Shown: one piece after another, positions 17,164 to 25,186 of the stretch
How positions within the stretch are numbered: position 1 is the stretch's first letter
Layout of the letters: each line of letters begins with the position of its first letter
Assembly: GCA_938015445.1 (NCBI GenBank)
Contig: CALLPE010000027.1
Location: 28,467-92,466, forward strand
Source of the DNA: an uncultured Pirellulales bacterium
GTDB taxonomy: Bacteria > Planctomycetota > Planctomycetia > Pirellulales > Thermoguttaceae
Length of the DNA: 64,000 nucleotides
Direction of reading: 5' to 3'
Made by a program: the position numbers and the translations under genes
Notes under the pieces: model-generated
The model's input: only the letters and a program-made list of their open reading frames with translations
What the model was told of the DNA's origin: nothing
Database searches by the model: none

Positions 17164-18618
17164 TTACCGTTTTCGGGCCAGATTTTGCACCACGCCGATG
17201 TGAAATACACCGGCTGCGGCCAGGCGGCGCTGCACTTCGGCGATGCGCTCGCGGCTGGTGAAGTTCGGATTGTGCACCAACACCAGTCCATCTAATCGCT
17301 TGCCGACGCAGCGAACCAAAAAACCGCCGGTTGTGCCTTGTGCTTCCAGCGATGCACCATCCAATAGCACGATGTGATGTTCTGCGGCCAGCTTGGTCAG
17401 ATGATCGCACACCATGGACGAATCGGGAAGGCCGTCCAGAACGGCGGCCTGTTCTCCGCTCCAGGGCAGCAGGCTCAGCCGTTTGCACGGCGATCGGAGC
17501 AGCACCGTCTCCAGCGAAGCTTGGCCCGCCAAAACCGCATCCCAGCCATACCCAGGCTCCACGGCCAAAGTTTTTGCCAGTCGGCCGGCGGTCGGGTCGG
17601 CCTCGACGATGGCAATGCGCAGTCCTCGTTCGGCCAGCCGCTGGGCTGCACAAAGCAGCACGGTGGTGGTTCCTTCGTGGCGCCGATACGCCGCAAAGGC
17701 GATTATTTGCCGTCCTTGAAGCCGGGCGGCACTAAGCGCGTCGCAAAGGCGATCCACCTGCTCGCTGGCCGCGGTCAGCAACCGGGTGCAAGTTTCGGGC
17801 AGTGTGAATCCAGCAGATGCACCACTTGAAGCCGGCATCGTAACCGGCGCGGTCGAAAGCTGCTGAGCAGCATAGTGCGGCGCCGGTACCGGGCTTTCTT
17901 TTCCCGCTGCAACCGGGGCACTGGCAGACATCAAAGCTGGGGCCGCTGTGGCCTGAGCGGCCGAAGCACCGCCGCCCGAAGCGTCGGCGCCCGGTGTACT
18001 CGGCGGGCAAGTCGCAACGCTGCTCTGGCCGGCAACGGCAGGTTTTTCGGCCGGCGGTTTCGGGCCGCGCGACTCGGATGGGCCAATCGGGGCCGAGGCA
18101 GGAGCAGCGGTAGCAGTGTCGGCCGTGAGCGTGCCGGCCGGCCCACCGCCCATGGCAGCCGTACCACTGCTGGCCATATGCAGGTGAGGCGACGGCGCCA
18201 TACCATCTGTGCCCAAGGCGTCCTGTCCGGCTCCAGCGGCAGTATCTACCCGATATATCAAGTCGGGCATTTGCAGGTCCTCCAACGTTGGCGCAGCTTT
18301 GGACGATTTCCGCGACTTTGCCGGCTTGGGCTTGACGAAATGGGGTACCGGCGGCTGCGGTTCGGTCAGTTCGTTGCTGCCGGGGGGCAAAGCGATGTCG
18401 CTGGTGGCTGGCGGTACTTCGGGCAGTTTCGGCGCAGGCTGAGCCAGCACGTCCATCACCGTATCGGGCGTCAGCGGCGGACGCTGGTCTTGCGCCTTTG
18501 GCGGATCGGCCAACGCTTCGGCCAACGGCACCGCGCGCAGTCCTTCGTGAGGCGCCGCGGCCGTTGGTGGTGGTTGCTGCGTGTAGACTTTAATAAGTGC
18601 CTGGTCCAGCGCGCTCAT
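17164..18618 (-). CDS. BY-kinase/CpsD-like P-loop protein lacking the Walker A lysine
   Basis: 484 residues from ATG 18618, overlapping the end of the Gln-rich gene upstream by 29 bp. Residues ~20-260 are low-complexity, rich in Pro, Ala and Ser. The C-terminal ~200 residues resemble CpsD/CapB tyrosine kinases and MinD-type ATPases: IIAFAAYRRHEGTTTV at ~303-318, IAIVEADP at ~335-342 (Walker A') and IVLLDGAS (Walker B, ~416-423). In the P-loop the usual Gly-Glu-Gly-Lys-Ser/Thr reads His-Glu-Gly-Thr-Thr, so the nucleotide-contacting Lys is missing. No C-terminal Tyr cluster is present. It may be a pseudo-ATPase partner of the adjacent ExeA-like protein in exopolysaccharide or secretion machinery. 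Confidence 0.75.
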   Translation of the reverse strand: MSALDQALIKVYTQQPPPTAAAPHEGLRAVPLAEALADPPKAQDQRPPLTPDTVMDVLAQPAPKLPEVPPATSDIALPPGSNELTEPQPPVPHFVKPKPAKSRKSSKAAPTLEDLQMPDLIYRVDTAAGAGQDALGTDGMAPSPHLHMASSGTAAMGGGPAGTLTADTATAAPASAPIGPSESRGPKPPAEKPAVAGQSSVATCPPSTPGADASGGGASAAQATAAPALMSASAPVAAGKESPVPAPHYAAQQLSTAPVTMPASSGASAGFTLPETCTRLLTAASEQVDRLCDALSAARLQGRQIIAFAAYRRHEGTTTVLLCAAQRLAERGLRIAIVEADPTAGRLAKTLAVEPGYGWDAVLAGQASLETVLLRSPCKRLSLLPWSGEQAAVLDGLPDSSMVCDHLTKLAAEHHIVLLDGASLEAQGTTGGFLVRCVGKRLDGLVLVHNPNFTSRERIAEVQRRLAAAGVFHIGVVQNLARKR

Positions 18619-20389
18619 AACTGGCTCTCGCGGGAATTGAATCGGTGTTTCCTCCCAGGCGGGCCTCGCTGCCGGCCGTAGGCCCCCGCCCGTCGAATGG
18701 CCCCCAAGTAGGCGCTGCGGTCGGCGCGGCAGTGGATGCATAGCGCGACGGCGAACTGGCTTGTTCAATCGGTGGAGCGGGCATACTGCGTTCTACCAAG
18801 GCCGCCGACGAATTAGATCTGCCCGCCCAATACCCCTCGCCGCCAGGATGCTGCCGCTGAGGCAAGTCCATCTGTGGGCTATACGACGGTACGGCTTGCG
18901 ACTGCGGGGGATAGGGTTGATAGCTGTGCGGGTTCCGCGCGCCCGGATTCTGTACGTGGCTCTGCGCATCGTAAGTTGGCTGCACGCCGGGCGCTTGCCT
19001 ATGGGGGGCGACGCCTTCGGCCGACGGCGCCCGCCGGTAATCGGGCGTGTAATCCCATTGATATCGCTGTTGCTCCGGCTGCTGCCAAGATTGTGGCGGG
19101 GACTGTTGAACCGGTGGTACGCTTTGCGCTGCGGGCGATTGTGGCGGCCAGCTCGGCACGGGGGGAGAAACCTGCGGGCTGGGTACTTGATACGAAGTGG
19201 GTTGGCTCTCCCAGCGGCTGGACGGAGGATAGCCCTCGCCGTAACCCCTGGCACGCTGCCCGCCGTATTGCTGTTCCGCAGCCCGATACTGCGCTTCCCT
19301 ATAAGGTGGTTGCTCATGCTGCGATTGCTGATATGGCGGCTGCCAAGGCAGCACCTCGTAACCGGCCTGCGAAGACTGCTGATACCGTTGATTGTGCTGA
19401 GCCTGGTTATACTGCTGACTCTGCTGACTCTGCTGATACTGCTGATACTGCTGATACTGCTGATAATAAGCCTGTTGAGCGCCTGGCTCGCCCTGTGGAT
19501 ACGGTTGGCGGGGCTGGTACTGCGAATGAGCCTGGCGGGATGGGTCGGCGGCAGTCCACGGGTCGTAGCTGTCAACGGCTCCGGATGTTCCCGTTCGCGC
19601 GGCAGCCGAGGCAGCACCGTCGGCAGGCATCCAACTGCTACCGCCGGGTTGCCCGTTCAAGACTGCCGGCCGATTGGCTTGAGCCGTCACCGAACCGCCT
19701 GCCGCCGCTGCGTCCGATAAACCGTCGTTATTGGCGGATGGCCAAGTGGCATCCTGTCGGTACGGCTCCGGGCGACGAGCGGTCTGCACCGCCGCGGCGG
19801 CTCGGTCGGCAGCAAAGGAGTGCGATGGTTGGCCCTGCGATTGGGGCAAGCCGGAACGAGTGGGGTCTGGCCAAACGGACACGTCGGGCGTCTTCTCTGT
19901 CGGCCCCGTCGGTGCGGTCGTCGAAGCAACGCCGCCCAGTGGTTTTGAACTGCCCTCGCTCCGCTCGGCTGATTTGCCAACGTGGGACGCCTTGGAAAAA
20001 TCGACCTTCGGTGCAGCTTCGGGGATACCACTCCACAGCGGCGGCATGTCGTCGGCCGGCGCTGCGGTATTCGTCTGCGCGGCTATTTGCTCGTCGGCAG
20101 GCTCTTTCGAGCGGAACAACGCCGGCAGAAGCGCCACGACCACCAGCAAGGCACCGGCCCCCAAAAGCAACTTGGCCGATAGCCCCGCGCTCAGCCACCG
20201 CCCATCGCGGCCGGCAGCCGACGCTGGAGCCGGTATCGTAGTCAGCGTATGCACATCGGGCATACAGGCTAGGACACGGGCAGCCGTCGCCGCAGACTGC
20301 TCGCCGGCCACCGACTCGCATTGCGGCACGGCGACATCGCTGAGTTGCCATCCGGCAGACCTGGGGAAGGCAATCGTTTCGTAGGACAT
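18590..20389 (-). CDS. Gln/Pro/Tyr-rich single-pass membrane protein
   Basis: 599 residues from ATG 20389 (MSYETIAFPRSAGWQ), chosen because AGAGGA sits 7 bases upstream; an ATG at 20449 and a GTG at 20461 are in-frame alternatives. One membrane helix (AKLLLGAGALLVVVALLPALF, residues 72-92, shown here in part) separates a ~70-residue cytoplasmic head from a ~500-residue disordered region with runs such as QQYQQYQQYQQ, PQSQAVPSY and many Tyr/Pro/Gln. No enzyme domain is seen. It is first in a three-gene unit with the BY-kinase-like and ExeA-like proteins, so a polymer-export or co-polymerase-like regulatory role is conceivable but unproven. Confidence 0.7.
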   Translation of the reverse strand: MSYETIAFPRSAGWQLSDVAVPQCESVAGEQSAATAARVLACMPDVHTLTTIPAPASAAGRDGRWLSAGLSAKLLLGAGALLVVVALLPALFRSKEPADEQIAAQTNTAAPADDMPPLWSGIPEAAPKVDFSKASHVGKSAERSEGSSKPLGGVASTTAPTGPTEKTPDVSVWPDPTRSGLPQSQGQPSHSFAADRAAAAVQTARRPEPYRQDATWPSANNDGLSDAAAAGGSVTAQANRPAVLNGQPGGSSWMPADGAASAAARTGTSGAVDSYDPWTAADPSRQAHSQYQPRQPYPQGEPGAQQAYYQQYQQYQQYQQSQQSQQYNQAQHNQRYQQSSQAGYEVLPWQPPYQQSQHEQPPYREAQYRAAEQQYGGQRARGYGEGYPPSSRWESQPTSYQVPSPQVSPPVPSWPPQSPAAQSVPPVQQSPPQSWQQPEQQRYQWDYTPDYRRAPSAEGVAPHRQAPGVQPTYDAQSHVQNPGARNPHSYQPYPPQSQAVPSYSPQMDLPQRQHPGGEGYWAGRSNSSAALVERSMPAPPIEQASSPSRYASTAAPTAAPTWGPFDGRGPTAGSEARLGGNTDSIPARASYERAGPGTY

Positions 20390-20460
20390 GAGGGAATCCT
20401 CTGCCGTGCGCTGCGGCGGGCCTTCGCGGTTTTTATGCTCTTGAACCATCGTAATCCCCA

Positions 20461-20511
20461 CATGCAGCCTGATTTGTCCATGCAGCCTGATTTGTCGCAG
20501 TCTGATTTGTT
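20461..20511. repeat. 18-bp tandem repeat upstream of the Gln-rich gene
   Basis: CATGCAGCCTGATTTGTC at 20461-20478 and 20479-20496 (identical), then a 15-bp diverged third copy ending at 20511. It lies in the leader of the minus-strand gene. Confidence 0.85.
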
Positions 20512-21360
20512 GGTCGGGCCACCAAAGGTCGGCAAAATCAAGCCTGTCGGCCGGCCCTCACCAGCGGCGCGCAAGAAAGCCAAACGGTGGCTACTGGCGG
20601 CGCCGTTTCTGTATCGGTAGGGATTGTGCAGTTCTTGAGCGTTATGACGAGTTTATCGGTGGCGCAGATACGCCAATTTGGCGAAACTGCAAAGATTGGG
20701 CAAATATGGCCCAACTCCCTTCAACGTTGCCGACGAAGCTGTAGCCGCTACGAATAGGCGACGTTTGCCGACAGCAAGACCGGGCACAGCTTTCGCGCCT
20801 GGCTGGCTTTCGCCCCGGTGGCAGAAGGGCTTTGGCGTATCGCGCGCCAGCGGGCAGTGTGGCCTTGGCGCCGGATCAACGTCGGGTCAACTAGCCTCCT
20901 TTAACCCGCCACCTAATGCACTGTAGTGGGCTGCTGTGATGTTGCCCCTGTTTGTCTGCCTAAGTGTTTCGGACGATTTGAAAGGGCGATTGTTTAAAAA
21001 GCTGGTTGCAACGGCTGTGCCCGCTACGGTGGCTGTCTAGCCAGTCTAGCGACTATCCTGCCACTTCAGCAGCTAGAAGGCGATTTCAGCGGTTCTGGGG
21101 CCATTTCAGCAGCCCTGACCGATCTCTAGCGACTCTTGGCGACTCGGGTGGGGTGGTCTGGGGCTACTCCGGTGGTTCTTGCCGAGTCTGTCGGCTCTGG
21201 GCCAGTTGAGCAGGTTGTGGGCAGCTCCGACGGCTCTGGCATGGGCGACTCCGACGGCTCTGGCATGGGCAACTCCGACGGCTCTGGCAAGCGATGCGTT
21301 TCCGTGGTATGAACCATTACGGTAAACAGCTTGCATCCCAACAGCGATAAAGGGCTGTAC
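20512..21360. other. Large divergent intergenic region without a gene
   Basis: About 850 bp with no convincing coding sequence on either strand. Between 21020 and 21180 it holds dispersed degenerate motifs: TCTAGCGACT twice and ATTTCAGC(A)G three times. A clean 24-bp repeat array follows at 21219-21290. Confidence 0.4.
21219..21290. repeat. Three copies of a 24-bp repeat
   Basis: Units at 21219-21242, 21243-21266 and 21267-21290; common core CTCCGACGGCTCTGGCA. Only two or three positions vary between copies. It ends 70 bp before the next start codon. Confidence 0.88.
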
Positions 21361-22047
21361 ATGGCAAAATACCGAGTTATCGTTTGCCTTCGTCCTGAAG
21401 GCTGGCAGCCCCGCTCGGCCGACGACGCACCGCCAGTAATTCACAGTCCAGTAAAAAGCGTCGGCCAGAGCCACGATCTGTTCGAGGCGGTACACAGGGC
21501 TGTTTATTTCAACCAGAGGCCGCGGCGGACCGAGCGACGCTGGGCAATTGTGGTCGATCCGGATAGTGCCGGCCGGGCATGGTCTGGCGGACGCCTTGTT
21601 ACTCCGCTTACTTACAAAGTGCTGCCGATTTGGTGGCCTGAAGGCTGGGAACCCGACTCGCCGCAAGACGTCCCCAACTGCTTGTTCCAAGCCAAGCAAG
21701 TCTCAGCCGAATCGGCTGCCGATTATCAGGCAGCGCAAAACATAGTGCTGGCGCTGAACCGGCAAGCCATGAATTTTCCCGGCAGCACGTGGTATGTTGT
21801 GGCCGCTGTGGAAAATGAGCCAGTAGCTACGACTGTGTCGGTCGATCCGCAGGGATTGGAGATTATCTCGCAGTCGCGGCGGATACACATTGTCCGCTCG
21901 CAACAGGGCGGCAAAGGCAACTGCGATCGCTGTCCCGCCCATGCACTTGCCTGCGCACAACAACCGTGGCGCGAGCATATCCAGACGATCACCGACGTGC
22001 AGAGCCGATGGCTGCGCGGCCCGGCGGCGGGAGCCGCACGCAGCTAG
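21361..22047 (+). CDS. Hypothetical protein with two tandem copies of one domain
   Basis: 228 residues from ATG 21361; not recognised as a known family. An internal duplication is visible: residues ~5-68 (VIVCLRPEGWQP, then EAVHRAVYFNQ, then RRWAIVVD) and ~86-150 (VLPIWWPEGWEP, then AQNIVLALNRQ, then STWYVVAAV) share the same order of a PEGW-x-P motif, a helix with Asn-Gln or Asn-Arg-Gln, and a closing beta strand. The tail has Cys188-x2-Cys191-x6-Cys198, a possible metal site. No signal peptide is present, so it is probably cytoplasmic. It lies upstream of tRNA-Leu. Base composition is like that of its neighbours. Confidence 0.7.
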   Translation: MAKYRVIVCLRPEGWQPRSADDAPPVIHSPVKSVGQSHDLFEAVHRAVYFNQRPRRTERRWAIVVDPDSAGRAWSGGRLVTPLTYKVLPIWWPEGWEPDSPQDVPNCLFQAKQVSAESAADYQAAQNIVLALNRQAMNFPGSTWYVVAAVENEPVATTVSVDPQGLEIISQSRRIHIVRSQQGGKGNCDRCPAHALACAQQPWREHIQTITDVQSRWLRGPAAGAARS

Positions 22048-22399
22048 AACTGCCGGGGAGGGCGAATCCTGTTGGTCATCCGCAAGCCATTATTCGCCCA
22101 ACTGGGCTTTGCCAAGCTGTTGCCGTGGGCCGTGGAGGTTTGACCGTGAGGCTGTCGTGTTTTATGCCGCCCCATCGAAGCCAGCCGCGCGGTACAATGA
22201 CAATAGTCGGCGGCATGTGGCCGACGGAAGCAGCCTTTGTGCTACCGCGGAACCGCCTGGAATCGTCTCTACGGAACGACTTGTCTCTGTGGAACGAGTT
22301 GGTAACGCTTGGTGTCTTGGTAGTGCATCAACTGCCTGTGGTTTTGGTTTAAACATTGGCTTGCGAGTTGGACAGGCAAACGGTTGAATAGGATTGCTT
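22048..22399. other. Gap of 352 bp before tRNA-Leu
   Basis: No gene seen. It should contain the tRNA promoter, but no clear -35/-10 pair was found close to the tRNA. Confidence 0.35.
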
Positions 22400-22481
<82 letters not shown>

Positions 22482-22554
22482 CTTGCCCGATGCCTTTCTC
22501 ATCCCCTGTGCCATTGCCTGCACATGCGGCGCGGTAAAGGCAGCGCCGTGGATT

Positions 22555-24051
22555 TTGCGTGGCACAGGCGTGTTGCTATTGGTGCTTTGGGCGGCTCAGC
22601 GGGCCGGGGCGGCCGCCGATGAATTTGCCCGCCAGGCAGCTGCTTTGAAGGCCACCTGCGCGGTCGAAGTGGAAAAGCTAGCCGCCTGGTGCCAATCGCG
22701 GGGACTAACCGCCCAAGCCGCACAGACCCGTAACCTCCTGCCGCCGCAAGACCCTTATAAGCTGTTCGTGCCGGTGTTGCCCGCCGAACCCAACGCCGCC
22801 GGGCCTCCGCCCGAGGCGCCGCCGGAAGTACACGAGTGGCATCGTCGGCTGGTCAAACTGCGTCAAGAGCAATCGCTTGCCTTATGGGATTTGGCGCGCA
22901 AGGCCGTCCGCGCGCGGCGCACCTGGCTGGGCTATGAACTGCTGCTAGAAGCGCTGCGCATCAACCCCGATCTGGAACCTGCGCGCCGGGTGCTGGGCTA
23001 CCAAAAGGTGCGCAACGGCTGGTACACGTCTTACGAGGCCAACAAGCTGCGCGCCGGGCAGATATGGGACGATCGCTTCGGGTGGATTCCCAAAGGGGCT
23101 ACGGCGCGATACGAGCAAGGGTGGCGGTTGGTCGGCGGCCGGTGGCTCTCGCCGGAAGAAGTGAAAAAACCTCGCCCGATCCAGTCCGGTTGGGACATCG
23201 AGACCGAACACTATCTGATTCGCACCAATTGCGGCATCGACGAAGCAGTAGCGTTAGGCACGAAGCTGGAACAGCTTTGTACCGTGTGGCAGTTGCTATT
23301 CATCGGTTACTACGCTACCGAGGCCGATGTGGCGGCGCTATTCGAGGGGCGCGGCCGGATAAGCGAGCGACCGCGGATGCGTGTAGTCTATTTCGCCGAC
23401 CGCCAGCAGTACAACGATGCCCTGCGCGCGGCCATCCCCAAGATCGACATCACCGTGGGACTATATCTTGATTCCATGCGCGCGGCGTACTTCTTCGCGG
23501 CGCCCGACGGCGACGATCGCACGCTGTACCACGAGGCCACGCACCAGTTGTTCCACGAGTCGCGGCCGGTGGCGCGTGATGTGGGCCGCCGGGCGAACTT
23601 CTGGATCATCGAAGGCATCGCCCTGTACATGGAATCGCTGCGCCGTCAGGGCGATTATTACGTGCTGGGCGGCGTGGACGACGTACGCTTCTACGCCGCA
23701 CAGTATCGGCTGCTTAACGACGGCTTCTACGTGCCGCTGAGCGAAGTGACCGCCTGGGGAATGGACAAAATTCAGCAGCACGAAAAGATTGCGGTGCTGT
23801 ACAGCCAGTTCGCCGGGCTGACGTATTTTCTTATTCACGGCGAAGAAGGCCGTTACCGCGAGGCCCTGGCAGCTTACCTAAGCGCCGTTTACGCCGGACG
23901 CGACGATCCGAACACCCTGGCCCAGCTTGTCGGCGTCGGTTACAGCGAGCTGGACAAGCAATACCGGCAGTTCATCGCCGCCGCCGCCAAGCGGGCGGCT
24001 GTTCAAGACGAGAAACAACACGCCAATTCGCATACCGAACTGAAACACTAA
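22555..24051 (+). CDS. Secreted gluzincin-like metallopeptidase (DUF1570-type)
   Basis: The frame is open back through the tRNA, so translation must begin after 22481. TTG 22555 is preferred (498 residues) because it yields a short basic start and a signal peptide, RGTGVLLLVLWAAQRAGAAA; no good Shine-Dalgarno sequence supports any start, and GTG 22570 is possible. A zinc-peptidase motif HEATH lies at residues 326-330 and the third ligand Glu at ~353 in WIIEGIALYMES, the gluzincin arrangement. The preceding MRVVYFADRQQYNDAL is typical of DUF1570. The N-terminal 200 residues are helical (TPR-like). Peptidase activity in the periplasm is inferred. Its last eight codons are the first unit of a 25-bp repeat. 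Confidence 0.78.
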   Translation: MRGTGVLLLVLWAAQRAGAAADEFARQAAALKATCAVEVEKLAAWCQSRGLTAQAAQTRNLLPPQDPYKLFVPVLPAEPNAAGPPPEAPPEVHEWHRRLVKLRQEQSLALWDLARKAVRARRTWLGYELLLEALRINPDLEPARRVLGYQKVRNGWYTSYEANKLRAGQIWDDRFGWIPKGATARYEQGWRLVGGRWLSPEEVKKPRPIQSGWDIETEHYLIRTNCGIDEAVALGTKLEQLCTVWQLLFIGYYATEADVAALFEGRGRISERPRMRVVYFADRQQYNDALRAAIPKIDITVGLYLDSMRAAYFFAAPDGDDRTLYHEATHQLFHESRPVARDVGRRANFWIIEGIALYMESLRRQGDYYVLGGVDDVRFYAAQYRLLNDGFYVPLSEVTAWGMDKIQQHEKIAVLYSQFAGLTYFLIHGEEGRYREALAAYLSAVYAGRDDPNTLAQLVGVGYSELDKQYRQFIAAAAKRAAVQDEKQHANSHTELKH

Positions 24052-24124
24052 TTCGCATACCGAACTGAAACACTAATTCGCATATCGAACTGAAACACTA
24101 ATTCGCATACCGAACTGAAACACT
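24025..24124. repeat. Four copies of a 25-bp repeat that includes a stop codon
   Basis: Units at 24025, 24050, 24075 and 24100, each starting AATTCGCATA and ending CTGAAACACT, identical except for one C-to-T change in copy 3. Unit 1 encodes NSHTELKH and the first base of the stop of the metallopeptidase gene; each later copy would carry the same stop. Confidence 0.97.
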
Positions 24125-24141
24125 GACGAGGCAAGCCATTC

Positions 24142-25014
24142 ATGGAAGGGGACGCCAACACCGGTGGGCCGAGCAGCCTGGTGGTAATTCCCGCGCGGTT
24201 GGGTTCGACTCGGCTGCCGCGGAAGATGTTGCTGCTGGCCGGCGGCAAGCCGATCATCCAGCACACTTACCAAAGCGCTTGTCGTGCCCAAAAGCCGTCG
24301 CGCGTGTGCGTGGCTACCGACCACGAGGAGATCGCCGCTGTGGTTCGCTCGTTCGGCGGCACGGCGGTGATGACCGATCCGGCGGCCAAATGCGGCACAG
24401 AACGGGTGGCCGAAGTCGCCCGGGCAATGCCCCAGTTCGAAATCCTCGTCAACGTCCAGGGCGACGAGCCTGAGATGCCCGCCTGGTACATCGACTTGGT
24501 AATCCAACTGCTCCAGCGCGATCCGGCGTGCGTGATGGCCACGGTGGCTGCACCGCTGCGCGAGCGGGCGCTGCTGGACAATCCGGCGTGTGTAAAGATC
24601 GCACTGGCACTGGCCGACTCTTCACTGCAAGTGGATGCCCCGCGGGACCACATCGCCGACAGTGCAGCTTCGCCGCCCGGCGAGGCGCTGCCGGGCAAAA
24701 CGACCGTGCGTTGGGGCCGGGCGTTGTACTTCAGTCGCAGTCCGATCCCCCACGCCCGACAATGGGACGACCGGCTGCTGACGGCCGAGCCGCCGGTCTT
24801 CTATCAGCACTTAGGGCTTTACGCCTACCGGCGCGAGTTCCTGCTACAACTTGCCCAGATGTCCCCCTCGCCGCTGGAAGAACTGGAAAAGCTCGAGCAA
24901 CTGCGGGTACTGGAAGCGGGCTACGACATCCTGGTAGCGGTAGTGCCGCAGCCCACGCTGGGAATCGACACGCCGGAAGACTACGAGCGATTCGTGGCAA
25001 AACTCGGCGGATGA
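24142..25014 (+). CDS. kdsB: 3-deoxy-manno-octulosonate cytidylyltransferase
   Basis: 290 residues, about 40 longer than E. coli KdsB. It activates Kdo as CMP-Kdo for lipopolysaccharide core synthesis. Motifs: VVIPARLGSTRLPRKML (residues 14-30, nucleotide loop), VCVATDHEEI, GTERVAEVA (~90), LVNVQGDEPEM (~110-120, metal site), HLGLYAYRREFLLQL and GIDTPEDYERF near the end. The extra length is an insertion around residue 175-195. The start is ATG 24142 with GAGG 11 bases upstream. It suggests that this organism makes a Kdo-containing outer-membrane lipid. Four 25-bp repeats lie directly in its leader. Confidence 0.95.
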   Translation: MEGDANTGGPSSLVVIPARLGSTRLPRKMLLLAGGKPIIQHTYQSACRAQKPSRVCVATDHEEIAAVVRSFGGTAVMTDPAAKCGTERVAEVARAMPQFEILVNVQGDEPEMPAWYIDLVIQLLQRDPACVMATVAAPLRERALLDNPACVKIALALADSSLQVDAPRDHIADSAASPPGEALPGKTTVRWGRALYFSRSPIPHARQWDDRLLTAEPPVFYQHLGLYAYRREFLLQLAQMSPSPLEELEKLEQLRVLEAGYDILVAVVPQPTLGIDTPEDYERFVAKLGG

Positions 25015-25015
25015 G

Positions 25016-25052
25016 GGCAAAGGCCTGTGGATGTCAAATCGCCGCCTTTGCC
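25016..25052 (+). terminator. Candidate hairpin after kdsB
   Basis: GGCAAAGGC (25016-25024) and GCCTTTGCC (25044-25052) are perfect inverted repeats with a 19-nt loop, beginning just after the kdsB stop. No U-tract follows, so factor-independent termination is uncertain. Confidence 0.35.
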
Positions 25053-25186
25053 AGCCTTGAACTGCGGATAGATCGCGCCGGCTCGTTCTGCTTGCCTTCC
25101 CGCCAAATCGGTGGCACACTACTGTTCGCGCTAACGTAGCGGGATACGTTCGCCGCTCGTGTGCCCAATCACAGGAGAACCCTCCC

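Noticed and set aside
20678..20926. 82-codon frame in the large gap
   Set aside because: No domain, no initiation site, atypical composition.
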